A DNA stretch of 64,000 bases from Dorea phocaeensis (GCF_900240315.1 NZ_OEPZ01000001.1:496001-560000); one strand, 5' to 3'. Positions 50,728 to 60,198 are shown, counted from the stretch's first letter. The notes: a model not told the origin generated them from the sequence alone. Numbers and translations are program-made.

Positions 50728-52772
50728 CTCTTCTTATCTCCTTTTTTACTATTTGCCGTCGTCTTATAAAACTGCGCCGCCTTGTCATAACAGCCACGAA
50801 GCTGCCACTGATTTGCCAGCCCTTTGACTCCCTGCGTTCTGCTGACAATAAAATGATCCAGCTTCTGCATATATTCTTCCGGTGTGATCTCTCCGTCCGC
50901 CACGTAATTAAGTCCCTTTTCCCAGCTGGCTGTAAGCTCTGGATTCAAAAGCGATTTAATCGAGTGATCCACCACATCGTAAATCATCTCGCCCAACATG
51001 GTTGGCGTTACAATCTGCGTCTTTTTATTCAACGCCAGATATTTGTTGTGGAACAATTTTTTCAGGATTTCACCCCTGGTCGCACTGGTTCCAATTCCGC
51101 TTCCCTTAATCTGTGCACGAAGCTCCTCATCCTCGATCAGCTGCCCGGCATTTTCCATCGCAAGGATCAAAGACCCGGAATTGTAACGCTTTGGCGGCGA
51201 CGTCTTTCCTTCTTTGATCGCGAGATTGGAAACCTCCAAAGACATCCCCTTTTTCAACGTCTGTATTTTCTGAAAAAAGGCTGCATCGGCGTCACGATCG
51301 TCTTCGGACTCTTCTTCCTGCTCTTCTTTTTCCTTCTTTAACGCCTGTGGCTTCGCCACCTTCAGATACCCTTCCTCTGCCAGCACCTTAAAGCTTGAGA
51401 AGAAAGACTCTTCCTTTATCTTCGTCACAATCGCCACTTTTTGGTACACCGCAGGCGGGTAAAAGATACTTAAGAACCTGCGCACAATTACATCATACAC
51501 CATTCCTCCCAATCGTGGAAGAGAAGAAAGTGCATTCATTCCCTGTCCCGTCGGAATAATGGCATAGTGATCTGTAATCTGCTTATCATTTACATAGCGG
51601 GTTTTCTCCAGGCCTTTGTAACTCCCAAAAGATACAATTTCCTGAAGATACGGTACCGCCGGATCATATTTCATCAGACCATTTAAGTTTTTGTGAATCT
51701 CTTTTGCCACCGCAGTAGACAAAACTCTGGCATCCGTTCTCGGATAGGTCACCAATTTCTTTTCGTACATCTCCTGAACAATCCGAAGGGTCTCATCCGG
51801 GCTGATCTTAAAGCGCTTGGAGCACTCGTTCTGAAGTTCCGCCAGATTAAATAAAAGCGGAGGATTCTTCTTTTCCTTCTTTTTCTCAATGGTGGCAATC
51901 TGACACTTTAGAGGTTTTCCCTCTTCTGTTCCTTCCCGAAGCCAGCGGATCAATTCTTCTGCCTTTTCTTTCGTCTTAAAGCCATTTTCCTTATACAAAT
52001 CAAAGGACTCAAAATAACGGGAGCCTTGCACTGCTCTCCATTCTCCTTCAAACCCCAGTTCTGATCCTCCGATCGTACTGATTACCCGGTAGAAGGGAGT
52101 CTCAACGAACTCCCGGATCTCCCGTTCCCGACGTACTACCATCCCCAGAACGCAAGTCATAACCCGCCCCACAGAAATGACCGAATATTTTGTATGTAAA
52201 TAATTAGAAATACTGTTCCCATATTTCAATGTCAGAAGTCTGGAAAAATTAATTCCCATCAAATAGTCTTCTTTTGCCCGCAGATAAGCCGACGCAGAAA
52301 GATTGTCATATTCTTTCAAATCTTTTGCTTCACGAATCCCTCGAAGAATCTCTTCCTCTGTCTGAGAATCGATCCACACCCTTCTTCGCTCCTTGCCATG
52401 GACACCTGCCTGTTGTTCCACCAGTCGGTAAATATACTCTCCTTCCCGTCCGGAGTCGGTGCACACATAAATGGTATCCACGTCCTCCCTGTTTAAAAGG
52501 CCTGCCACAATCTTAAACTGCTTTGCCACTGCAGGAATCACCTCATATTGGAACTCCTGCGGAATGAATGGCAGTGTTTCCAGATTCCATCGCTTCAGCG
52601 CCGGATCATAGGCTTCCGGATAGCTCATGGTAACCAGATGTCCCACGCACCAGGTAACCACCGCATCTTCAGATTCCAAATATCCGTCCTGCCGTCTTGT
52701 CTTCATCTTTAATGCTTTGGCAAATTCCTGTGCAACACTTGGTTTTTCCGCGATATAAAGTGATTTCCCCAT
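50724..52772 (-). CDS. topB: DNA topoisomerase III
   Basis: A 682-residue type IA topoisomerase that decatenates replication and recombination intermediates. Features in order: TOPRIM domain (SLYIAEKPSVAQEFAKAL; CTDSGREGEYIYRL with the acidic metal site), the central gate (YLRAKEDYLMGINFSRLLT) and the active-site tyrosine in LVTYPRTDARVL, followed by the GIGTSATRGEIL segment. The C-terminal zinc fingers of TopA are absent, as expected for TopB. Located between ppk and the beta-helix gene. Confidence 0.96.
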   Translation of the reverse strand: MGKSLYIAEKPSVAQEFAKALKMKTRRQDGYLESEDAVVTWCVGHLVTMSYPEAYDPALKRWNLETLPFIPQEFQYEVIPAVAKQFKIVAGLLNREDVDTIYVCTDSGREGEYIYRLVEQQAGVHGKERRRVWIDSQTEEEILRGIREAKDLKEYDNLSASAYLRAKEDYLMGINFSRLLTLKYGNSISNYLHTKYSVISVGRVMTCVLGMVVRREREIREFVETPFYRVISTIGGSELGFEGEWRAVQGSRYFESFDLYKENGFKTKEKAEELIRWLREGTEEGKPLKCQIATIEKKKEKKNPPLLFNLAELQNECSKRFKISPDETLRIVQEMYEKKLVTYPRTDARVLSTAVAKEIHKNLNGLMKYDPAVPYLQEIVSFGSYKGLEKTRYVNDKQITDHYAIIPTGQGMNALSSLPRLGGMVYDVIVRRFLSIFYPPAVYQKVAIVTKIKEESFFSSFKVLAEEGYLKVAKPQALKKEKEEQEEESEDDRDADAAFFQKIQTLKKGMSLEVSNLAIKEGKTSPPKRYNSGSLILAMENAGQLIEDEELRAQIKGSGIGTSATRGEILKKLFHNKYLALNKKTQIVTPTMLGEMIYDVVDHSIKSLLNPELTASWEKGLNYVADGEITPEEYMQKLDHFIVSRTQGVKGLANQWQLRGCYDKAAQFYKTTANSKKGDKKR

Positions 52773-52828
52773 AAATATTATTCTAACTCCTTATATTTAC
52801 TGTCTTTTATACCAGGCGGCAATACTCA

Positions 52829-54934
52829 TTACCTCCGAAACAGACTCCTGATTCGTGCTGCAAAACTTTCTTTTTTCTCCTCCGGCTCTTTTCTTGCCGC
52901 CTGCAGAGCTTCTTCCATAAACACTGCCTGAGAATCAATAAATGGCTCGGACTGCTCCTTTTTTCGATAACTTCCGTCTCTTTGCAGCACCCTGGCTTTG
53001 ATATTATCTTCCAGCATAATTTTCAAATAATGATTGATCTGTTCCTTAACCTCTTTATCCCGAACCGGACATGCAACTTCTACACGCTTCTCTGTGTTTC
53101 TCGTCATCATATCTGCAGAGCCAATATAAATTTTCTGCTCCGCTCCAGTTCCGAAACTAAAAATTCGCGGATGCTCCAGATAGCGCCCTACCACGCTCAT
53201 CACCCGCAGATTGTCGGTATATCCCGGTACTTGCGGAAGTATACAACAAATTCCCCGGACAATCAAGTCAATTTTCACACCTGCACGAGACGCCTCTGAT
53301 ACTTTCTCGATAAAATCCGTATCCGTTACGGAATTCATTTTCATAATGATTCTTCCGTTGCTTCCTTTCAAAATTTCCTCATCCATCAGGGCAAGCACCG
53401 TCTGTTTCAGACTGGTCGGCGCCACAATCAGATGATGATAACTTCCATTCAGATTACTGATCGACATATTTTTAAAGAACTCTGCGGCATCCATTCCAAT
53501 CTCTGGATTGGCAGTCATCAATGACAAGTCCGTATACATAGCAGCTGTCTTCTCATTATAATTTCCAGTACCAATCTGCGTAATATATTGAATCTCTCCT
53601 CGATTCCGGTAAGTGATAAGACAGATTTTAGAATGCACCTTATATCCTTCAAATCCATAAATCACCCGACAGCCTGCTTCTTCTAGTCTCTCCGACCATT
53701 CAATATTATTCTGTTCATCAAATCTGGCCCGAAGCTCGATAAGTACCGTGACTTCTTTGCCATTTTCCGCTGCTGCACAAAGATATTCCACCAGTCTTGC
53801 TTTCTTTGCCAGACGATAAATGGTAATTTTAATGGTCATAACATTCGGATCCACAGAAGCTTCTTTTATGAGCTTCAAAAATGGATTCATACTCTCATAA
53901 GGATAGAATAACAATAAATCCTTCTTCCGAATCTGCTTCATCATACTGCCGCTTGTCACTCTCGCAGATTCCTGCGGTGAAAATGCCGGGTAAGTCAATG
54001 ATTTTTTCATAGGCTCCGGAAGATTTCCACTCATCGCAAAAATGTAGGAAAGCTTCATAGGCATTTTAGTACGGAAGATCTGATATGGTTTAATATCGAA
54101 CTTCTCGCAGAAATATTTCTGCGTTTCGTCATTTAACTTCTCTGCCACTTCCAGACGCACCACAGACATTTTGCGACGTCTGTGAATGGTCTTTTGCATT
54201 AGTTTGCGGAAATCATCCGTAACTTCCAGGCCTTCATCATCCGGCGAAACGTCCCCGTTTCTGGTTACGCAGATATAATTAGCATCAGAAACCGTATACT
54301 GCTCAAATACCAGATCCAAGAACTCCAGAATCACCTTCTCCATGCGGATATAACGGATATCATGCCCCGGAAGATACAGCACATCTGAAATATACTGAGG
54401 CACAGGAACAATTCCCAGCATGGATTTCTCTTTCCATTTCAATGTCGCTGTCACATAGATTTCTTTATTAATCAGATGTGGAAACGGATGATTCGCATCC
54501 ACAATCTGTGGAGACAGAACCGGAAGGACCTGTTCCTTAAAGTACTTCTTTACATATTTCTTTTCTGTCTGCTCAAGCTCCTTAAAGTCCAGCCCGCACA
54601 CCCCATAAGGATGCAGCTGCTTCTTGATATCTGCGTAAGTCTTATCTCGTTCTTTGTAAAGCGGCGCAACCGCCTCATAAATCTTTGCGAGCTGCTCCCC
54701 TGCCGTCATTCCGGAACGGCTGTCCACCGCCTTTTCATCCGTGTGTACCATATCAAATAAACTTCCCACACGAATCATAAAAAACTCATCCAGATTACTG
54801 GTAAAAATTGCAACAAACTTCATGCGCTCCAACAGCGGAACGGTGATATCTCTTGCCTCTTCCAGTACCCTCTTATTAAATTCCAGCCATGATAATTCAC
54901 GGTTCTGTGTGTAATTCAAGATTTCCTTTCTCAT
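52829..54934 (-). CDS. ppk: Polyphosphate kinase 1
   Basis: Ppk1 polymerises the terminal phosphate of ATP into polyphosphate and can run in reverse. The start at 54934 (MRKEILNYTQNRELSWLEFN) has GGGGAGG upstream; the frame is open to 55024, but that part holds only leader. The 701-residue protein shows RELSWLEFNKRVLEEA, FVAIFTSNLDEFFMIRVGSL, ELRARFDEQNNIEWSERLEEAG, the catalytic histidine in YKVHSKICLI, and the second histidine region ITQIGTGNYNEKTAAMYTDLS. First gene of the operon running to mgsA, under a Pho-box-like promoter. Confidence 0.97.
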   Translation of the reverse strand: MRKEILNYTQNRELSWLEFNKRVLEEARDITVPLLERMKFVAIFTSNLDEFFMIRVGSLFDMVHTDEKAVDSRSGMTAGEQLAKIYEAVAPLYKERDKTYADIKKQLHPYGVCGLDFKELEQTEKKYVKKYFKEQVLPVLSPQIVDANHPFPHLINKEIYVTATLKWKEKSMLGIVPVPQYISDVLYLPGHDIRYIRMEKVILEFLDLVFEQYTVSDANYICVTRNGDVSPDDEGLEVTDDFRKLMQKTIHRRRKMSVVRLEVAEKLNDETQKYFCEKFDIKPYQIFRTKMPMKLSYIFAMSGNLPEPMKKSLTYPAFSPQESARVTSGSMMKQIRKKDLLLFYPYESMNPFLKLIKEASVDPNVMTIKITIYRLAKKARLVEYLCAAAENGKEVTVLIELRARFDEQNNIEWSERLEEAGCRVIYGFEGYKVHSKICLITYRNRGEIQYITQIGTGNYNEKTAAMYTDLSLMTANPEIGMDAAEFFKNMSISNLNGSYHHLIVAPTSLKQTVLALMDEEILKGSNGRIIMKMNSVTDTDFIEKVSEASRAGVKIDLIVRGICCILPQVPGYTDNLRVMSVVGRYLEHPRIFSFGTGAEQKIYIGSADMMTRNTEKRVEVACPVRDKEVKEQINHYLKIMLEDNIKARVLQRDGSYRKKEQSEPFIDSQAVFMEEALQAARKEPEEKKESFAARIRSLFRR

Positions 54935-55132
54935 GGATAGCCTCCCCTTCTTCTCACGGTGTTCGAGCTGAATATCTGACGAAAATGTCAAAAACTTCCA
55001 CTTATAAAACGTGATATCAAGCATGCATTTTCTGAAAGAGGCAGATAAGATATAATATCTGCTGTATGGAATGTTCTAGATACTCAGCACTCAAATATGC
55101 CAAATAAGATAATAGAAAATATATTTTTTATC

Positions 55133-55161
55133 ATCTTAACATAAGCAACACCCAGTCTCAA
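55133..55161 (-). promoter_or_regulatory. sigma-A promoter of the ppk operon
   Basis: On the minus strand, TTGAGA (55156-55161), 17-bp spacer, TAAGAT (55133-55138). The leader to the ppk start codon is about 190 nt and otherwise holds nothing I recognise. Confidence 0.7.
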
Positions 55162-55171
55162 GTAGAAAGCA

Positions 55172-55188
55172 TGTTAAGTTCTTGTTAA
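55172..55188 (-). promoter_or_regulatory. Pho box (two TTAACA repeats) upstream of the ppk promoter
   Basis: On the minus strand TTAACA occurs twice with exactly 5 bp between (55183-55188 and 55172-55177). This is the 11-bp period of PhoP-binding direct repeats known from Bacillus (TTAACA-N5-TTAACA). It ends 10 bp before the ppk -35 hexamer, a position suited to activation in phosphate starvation. Confidence 0.7.
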
Positions 55189-55203
55189 AATTGATTATTT
55201 CAA

Positions 55204-55240
55204 CGACAAAAAGGACAGAAAATCTCTGTCCTTTTTGTCG
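55204..55240 (-). terminator. Terminator of asd
   Basis: Perfect 16-bp arms (55204-55219 and 55225-55240, core AAAAAGGACAGA) with a 5-nt loop AAATC, starting a few bases after the asd stop codon. Confidence 0.92.
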
Positions 55241-55245
55241 TGATC

Positions 55246-56331
55246 TTATTTTGCCTTAATATATCCCTTCGCAGTCAGCGCCTCTGCACAGAGCACTGCT
55301 CCGCCTGCTGCTCCTCGAACCGTATTATGAGAAAGTCCGATAAATTTGAAATCGAACATAGAGTCCTCTCTCAATCGTCCAATGGACACACCCATACCAT
55401 TCTCATAATCCACATCCATTGTTACCTGCGGACGATTATCCTCTTCCAAATACTGGATAAACTGCTTTGGCGCGCTTGGAAGCTCTGCCTCCTGTGGGAA
55501 TCCCTTGAAGTTTACCAGCTTCTCAATCAGCTGTTCCTTCGTAGGCTTCTTCTCGAAATTGATAAAGACTGCTGCCGTATGTCCATTCAATACCGGTACA
55601 CGCACGCACTGACAGGTAATCTTTGGAAGACTTGCCTTGACGATCTCACCATTTTCTACCTTTCCAAGCACACGAAGCGGTTCCTGCTCGCTCTTCTCCT
55701 CTTCTCCGCCAATGAACGGAATAATATTTCCTTCCATCTCCGGCCAATCCTTAAATGTCTTTCCTGCACCGGAAATTGCCTGATAGGTTGTTGCAACTAC
55801 TTCCTTTGGCTCAAACTCTTGCCACGCTGCAAGGCATGGCGCATAACTCTGGATAGAACAATTTGGCTTTACCGCAATAAATCCACGTGTTGTTCCCAGA
55901 CGCTTCTTCTGATCAGCAATCACATCAAAATGATCGGCATTGATCTCCGGTACAACCATCGGTACGTCCGGTGTCCAGCGGTGCGCGCTGTTATTGGATA
56001 CTACCGGAGTCTCTGTCTTTGCATAAGCCTCTTCAATCGCTTTGATTTCATCTTTTGTCATGTCCACCGCACTGAATACAAAATCAACCGTTTCCGCTAC
56101 TGCTTCCACTTCATTGACATTATGTACAATCAGATTCTTTACAGCTTCCGGCATCGGAGTCGTCATCTTCCAACGTCCGCCAACAGCTTCCTCATATGTC
56201 TTTCCGGCAGATCTTGGGCTTGCCGCAACTGTCACCACTTCAAACCACGGATGATTCTCTAAAAGCGCAATAAACCGCTGTCCTACCATTCCCGTTGCTC
56301 CCAAAATTCCCACTCTTAATTTCTGTTCCAT
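55246..56331 (-). CDS. asd: Aspartate-semialdehyde dehydrogenase
   Basis: Asd reduces aspartyl phosphate to aspartate semialdehyde, the branch point for lysine/diaminopimelate, threonine and methionine. The 361-residue protein is of the archaeal/fungal type: GILGATGMVGQRFIALLENHPWFEV (NADP site), SNNSAHRWTPDVPMVVPEIN, catalytic cysteine in VKPNCSIQSY, and the late histidine in RVPVLNGHTAAVF. It lies 42 nt after argH and is probably co-transcribed with it. Confidence 0.96.
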   Translation of the reverse strand: MEQKLRVGILGATGMVGQRFIALLENHPWFEVVTVAASPRSAGKTYEEAVGGRWKMTTPMPEAVKNLIVHNVNEVEAVAETVDFVFSAVDMTKDEIKAIEEAYAKTETPVVSNNSAHRWTPDVPMVVPEINADHFDVIADQKKRLGTTRGFIAVKPNCSIQSYAPCLAAWQEFEPKEVVATTYQAISGAGKTFKDWPEMEGNIIPFIGGEEEKSEQEPLRVLGKVENGEIVKASLPKITCQCVRVPVLNGHTAAVFINFEKKPTKEQLIEKLVNFKGFPQEAELPSAPKQFIQYLEEDNRPQVTMDVDYENGMGVSIGRLREDSMFDFKFIGLSHNTVRGAAGGAVLCAEALTAKGYIKAK

Positions 56332-56373
56332 GTTCCTTCCTCTCCTTTTCTTGGTTCTCTTTATGCAATTCCT

Positions 56374-57762
56374 CTATACTGTCTCGTATGTCTCCATATA
56401 TTTCTTATAAACTTCAATGACCTGCTTCATCACCGTCTGTCCCGGAGCCCCCGTCGTAACTCGCTTATTCACACAGGTTTCCAGACTGATCGCTTCATAG
56501 ATATCCTCTTCAAAAACCGGAGAAATCTTCTGATATTCAGCAAGCGGAAGCTCATCTAATGCAATCTTCTTCTCCAGACATGTTAATACCAATTGTCCCA
56601 CAATTCCATGGGCATCTCGAAATGCCACTCCATGATTCACCAGGTAATCTGCCGCATCCGTCGCATTGGTAAATCCATGCCTTGCACTGTCCTTCATACG
56701 ATCCTTGTTAAACTGCATGGTTTTCAACATCCCAGTAAACAGGGAAATGCATCCTTTCGCATTGTCGATTGCATCAAAAGCCCATTCCTTATCTTCCTGC
56801 ATATCTTTATTGTAAGCAAGCGGAATTCCTTTCATAGTAACTAAAAGGCTGTTAAGCGCTCCATAAACCCGTCCCGTCTTGCCGCGTACCAACTCCGCAA
56901 TATCCGGATTTTTCTTCTGCGGCATAATGCTGCTTCCAGTACTGTAGGCATCGTCAATCTCCACAAAACCATATTCATTGGAATTCCAAATGATCACTTC
57001 TTCAGAAAACCTGCTTAAATGCATCATCATAATGGAAAGTGCAGACAAAAGTTCTAACAGATAATCCCGGTCAGACACCCCATCCATGCTGTTCATCGTA
57101 GGTCCGTCAAATCCAAGAAGCTCTGCCGTATAATTCCGATCTAACGGATACGTCGTTCCGGCCAGCGCACCAGATCCAAGCGGACAGGTGTTCATCCGTT
57201 TGCGAATATCTGTCAGTCTTTCGTGATCTCTTTTAAACATCTCGAAATAAGCTCCCATATGATGCGCAAGGGTAATTGGCTGCGCTTTCTGAAGATGGGT
57301 AAATCCCGGCATATAGGTATCCGTATTTTCCTCCATAATCACAAGTAACGCTTCTAACATCTCTTTTACCAGACCATTCAGCACTTCGATCTCATCTCTG
57401 GTGTAAAGCTTCATATCCAAAGCCACCTGATCATTTCTGCTTCTTCCTGTATGAAGTTTTTTACCCGGTTCTCCGATTCGGTCAATTAAAGTTGCCTCCA
57501 CAAAGCTGTGAATGTCCTCATATTGATCTGTGATCTCAAGTTTACCACTTTCTACATCCGCAAGAATCCCTTTTAATCCATCAATAATCGTTTCTTTTTC
57601 CTCTGCGCTTAGAATTCCCTGCTTTGCCAGCATCGTCACATGCGCAATACTTCCTGTAATATCTTGTGCATAAAATCTTTTATCAAAAGAGATGGATGCA
57701 TTAAAGTTGTATACGAGCTGATCTGTCTCCTTTGTAAAGCGTCCGCCCCATAATTGTGCCAT
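56374..57762 (-). CDS. argH: Argininosuccinate lyase
   Basis: ArgH splits argininosuccinate into arginine and fumarate, the last step of arginine synthesis. The 462-residue protein starts at 57762 (MAQLWGGRFTKETDQLV), supported by AAGGAG; the frame remains open upstream but covers the promoter. Signature motifs TGRSRNDQVALDM, GFTHLQKAQPITLAHH and GSSIMPQKKNPDIAELVRGK are intact. No argG is adjacent, which is unusual but not rare. Confidence 0.97.
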   Translation of the reverse strand: MAQLWGGRFTKETDQLVYNFNASISFDKRFYAQDITGSIAHVTMLAKQGILSAEEKETIIDGLKGILADVESGKLEITDQYEDIHSFVEATLIDRIGEPGKKLHTGRSRNDQVALDMKLYTRDEIEVLNGLVKEMLEALLVIMEENTDTYMPGFTHLQKAQPITLAHHMGAYFEMFKRDHERLTDIRKRMNTCPLGSGALAGTTYPLDRNYTAELLGFDGPTMNSMDGVSDRDYLLELLSALSIMMMHLSRFSEEVIIWNSNEYGFVEIDDAYSTGSSIMPQKKNPDIAELVRGKTGRVYGALNSLLVTMKGIPLAYNKDMQEDKEWAFDAIDNAKGCISLFTGMLKTMQFNKDRMKDSARHGFTNATDAADYLVNHGVAFRDAHGIVGQLVLTCLEKKIALDELPLAEYQKISPVFEEDIYEAISLETCVNKRVTTGAPGQTVMKQVIEVYKKYMETYETV

Positions 57763-57796
57763 ATTTTCTGCTCCTTCCTGTTTTGTCATGTATACG

Positions 57797-57824
57797 ATTG
57801 TACCACATTTTTGCATAAAATCAA
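57797..57824 (-). promoter_or_regulatory. sigma-A promoter of argH-asd
   Basis: On the minus strand, TTGATT (57819-57824), 16-bp spacer, TACAAT (57797-57802), 34 bp before the argH start. Confidence 0.75.
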
Positions 57825-57861
57825 GTATTTTGCTTATATTTATACATTTCATTGCATGATT

Positions 57862-58482
57862 CTATGCTTTCTGCTGTTCTCGTTCCCGTTTGGAAAATTC
57901 GCATCCACAATAATCCTGCCGGTAGAGTCCGTATTCCTTCGATAATTCAATGGAACGTTTATACCCATTCTTTTTCTTAAAATCTGACAATAGATACGCA
58001 ACCTGATATTCTTCTGCCAACCGCATTCCAATCTCATTTAACTTAACCGCGTTCTTCATCGGGCTGATACTAAGCGTCGTAGTAAAATAATCAAAATTTC
58101 CTTTTTTTGCAACTTCCGCTGCTTCCCGAAGCCTAAGTTCATAGCATTTCATACAGCGCGCACCGCCTTCTTTTAACGCCTCCATCCCCTCTGCCATCGT
58201 ATAGAAGCGTTCTTTGTCATAAGCTCCCGCCATAAAGGAAATGGGATGTTTACTCTTCATTTGGCCAATCAGCGTCTGCTGCTCCAAAATCCGCTTGGTA
58301 TATTCACTCTCCGGATAGATATTCGGATTATAGTAGAATACAGTAATTTGAAAATACTGGCTTAAATATTCCAATACATAACTACTGCAAGGCGCACAAC
58401 AGCTGTGAAGCAGAAGTGTTGGAACCTTCGCTTCCTTATCTAGCTGTTCCAAAGTCTTATCCAATTCTTTCTGATAGTTCAT
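57862..58482 (-). CDS. queH: Epoxyqueuosine reductase QueH
   Basis: QueH removes the epoxide oxygen of epoxyqueuosine in tRNA, the last step of queuosine formation in organisms without QueG. The 206-residue protein shows the cysteine pattern of the family: LLLHSCCAPCSSYVLEYL, RCMKCYELRLREAA and YRQDYCGCEFSKRE, which hold an Fe-S cluster and a metal. FYYNPNIYPESEYTKR is also typical. Single gene with its own promoter. Confidence 0.94.
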   Translation of the reverse strand: MNYQKELDKTLEQLDKEAKVPTLLLHSCCAPCSSYVLEYLSQYFQITVFYYNPNIYPESEYTKRILEQQTLIGQMKSKHPISFMAGAYDKERFYTMAEGMEALKEGGARCMKCYELRLREAAEVAKKGNFDYFTTTLSISPMKNAVKLNEIGMRLAEEYQVAYLLSDFKKKNGYKRSIELSKEYGLYRQDYCGCEFSKREREQQKA

Positions 58483-58523
58483 CGGGTCTTTCTCCCTTTC
58501 TCATATAATGGTTATACTTTTGA

Positions 58524-58552
58524 ATTATACTGCTTCTGACTCCTTCTGACAA
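58524..58552 (-). promoter_or_regulatory. sigma-A promoter of queH
   Basis: On the minus strand, TTGTCA (58547-58552), 17-bp spacer, perfect TATAAT (58524-58529). Confidence 0.82.
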
Positions 58553-58629
58553 GCCTTAGCCATCCTAATCCTTTCACCAACCACCGTCTCCTGTCATAGA
58601 ATACAGTATAGTCCATCCAGGAGGTTCCC

Positions 58630-59397
58630 ATGAAACGAATCTTAGAATTAGAACACGTCCACTATGCCTATCACACACCGGAAGGGGAGACCCCTGCACT
58701 TACAGATCTTACCTTTTCTGTGAACGCCGGAGAATTTCTGGCTATCGTCGGTCCGTCCGGCTGTGGAAAAACCACACTGCTTTCTCTGATCGCAGGACTT
58801 CTGACCCCCGAGAAAGGACAGATCCGAATCTATCAAAAGCCCTTGAGCGAAAGCACGACAAATATCGGTTATATGCTCCAGCATGACGAGCTGTTTGAAT
58901 GGCGCACCATCTACCAAAACGTACTGCTCGGTCTGGAAATCCAGCATATGTTAAACGCCAGTACACGCCAGCATGCCCATGAACTTTTGGAAACCTACGG
59001 ATTAAAACAATTTGAAAACGCAAGACCTTCGGAACTTTCCGGCGGCATGCGCCAGCGCGCTGCACTGATCCGCACCCTGGTCCTAAAGCCAGATCTTCTT
59101 CTCCTAGACGAACCATTCTCTGCGCTGGATTACCAGACCAGGCTCAATGTAGGCGATGATATTGGGCAGATTTTAAGAAAAGAGAAAAAAACTGCCATCT
59201 TAGTCACGCATGACCTATCCGAAGCAATCTCCTTAGCTGACCGGGTCATCATTCTCTCCCGCCGTCCCGCTACCATACACCAGACAATCCCCATTTTCTT
59301 TGACCTTGACAACGATACTCCTCTGAACCGCAGAGATACTCCTGAATTTAAGTCTTATTTCAAATTGATCTGGAAGGAGATGAATGAACATGAATAA
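58630..59397 (+). CDS. ABC transporter ATPase (nitrate/sulfonate/taurine or thiamine-precursor type)
   Basis: A 255-residue ABC ATPase close to SsuB/TauB/ThiZ. Walker A GPSGCGKTTL at residues 41-50, signature LSGGMRQR at 136-143, Walker B LLLLDEPFSALD at 156-167 and the H-loop VTHDLSEAISLADR are complete. It has AGGAGG upstream and its end overlaps the permease gene by 14 nt. The substrate class is broad; no solute-binding protein gene lies next to it. Confidence 0.9.
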   Translation: MKRILELEHVHYAYHTPEGETPALTDLTFSVNAGEFLAIVGPSGCGKTTLLSLIAGLLTPEKGQIRIYQKPLSESTTNIGYMLQHDELFEWRTIYQNVLLGLEIQHMLNASTRQHAHELLETYGLKQFENARPSELSGGMRQRAALIRTLVLKPDLLLLDEPFSALDYQTRLNVGDDIGQILRKEKKTAILVTHDLSEAISLADRVIILSRRPATIHQTIPIFFDLDNDTPLNRRDTPEFKSYFKLIWKEMNEHE

Positions 59398-60187
59398 CCT
59401 GTCTACCGGACAAAAAAATTATCTGCATCAGCGAAGACAGCACCGGCGCATCGTCTCTTTTTCCCGAATTCTAATTCTCGCAGGATTTCTCCTCCTCTGG
59501 GAAGCGACCACTGCCGCTGGAATCATTGATTCCTTTATTTTCAGCAGCCCTTCTGCAATCGCACAGTGCTTCTTCCGAATGATTTTAGACAAAAGCATTT
59601 TTCTACATTTGTCAGTCACACTCTATGAAACGATCCTAAGTTTCCTGCTGGTAACAATTTTCAGCATTTTGGCGGCCGTACTCCTGTGGTTCAGCAAAAA
59701 GCTATCGGAGATTCTGGACCCATTTCTAGTCGTATTAAACAGCCTTCCAAAATCCGCACTTGCCCCACTTCTCATCGTATGGCTGGGGGCAAATCAGACA
59801 ACCGTCATCGTTGCCGGTATGTCGGTTGCCATCTTTGGAAGTATCCTGAATCTTTATACCAGCTTTACCACCGTCGATCCCGGAAAAATCAAACTCATCT
59901 ATACCTTGGGCGGAAGGCGTTTACAGGCGCTTTCCAAAGTGGTGCTTCCAAGCTCCATTCCCTCTATCATCAGCAATATGAAGGTGAATATCGGACTTTG
60001 TCTCGTAGGCGTGATCATCGGGGAGTTTCTGGCAGCTAGAAGCGGGCTTGGGTATCTGATTATCTATTCCTCACAAGTTTTCAAAATGGATTGGCTATTA
60101 ATGTCAATTGTTCTTCTTTGCATCATGGCAATGGGTCTATACGCAATCATTAACCTCCTGGAAAAATGGTGTATAAGGAAATTCTGA
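59384..60187 (+). CDS. ABC transporter permease (SsuC/TauC-like)
   Basis: A 267-residue integral membrane permease with about six helices, the partner of the preceding ATPase. The EAA-type loop is present around KLIYTLGGRRLQALSKVVLPSSIPSIISNMKVNIGL, followed by VGVIIGEFLAARSGLGYLIIYSSQVF, the typical end of taurine/sulfonate/thiamine-precursor permeases. The first ATG follows an AAGGAG site closely; a second ATG lies two codons in. A terminator follows, so the operon has only these two genes. Confidence 0.9.
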   Translation: MNMNNLSTGQKNYLHQRRQHRRIVSFSRILILAGFLLLWEATTAAGIIDSFIFSSPSAIAQCFFRMILDKSIFLHLSVTLYETILSFLLVTIFSILAAVLLWFSKKLSEILDPFLVVLNSLPKSALAPLLIVWLGANQTTVIVAGMSVAIFGSILNLYTSFTTVDPGKIKLIYTLGGRRLQALSKVVLPSSIPSIISNMKVNIGLCLVGVIIGEFLAARSGLGYLIIYSSQVFKMDWLLMSIVLLCIMAMGLYAIINLLEKWCIRKF

Positions 60188-60198
60188 TCATCCACCAC

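Noticed and set aside
55240-56262. A 340-codon open frame on the plus strand
   Set aside because: It lies exactly opposite asd, which has every catalytic motif. The antisense product is rich in Leu, Cys, His and Ile in no recognisable order, as expected for the complement of a real gene.
57800-57840. ArgR operator in front of argH
   Set aside because: TGTATAAATAT matches one half of an ARG box, but the second half is poor. Not enough to claim.
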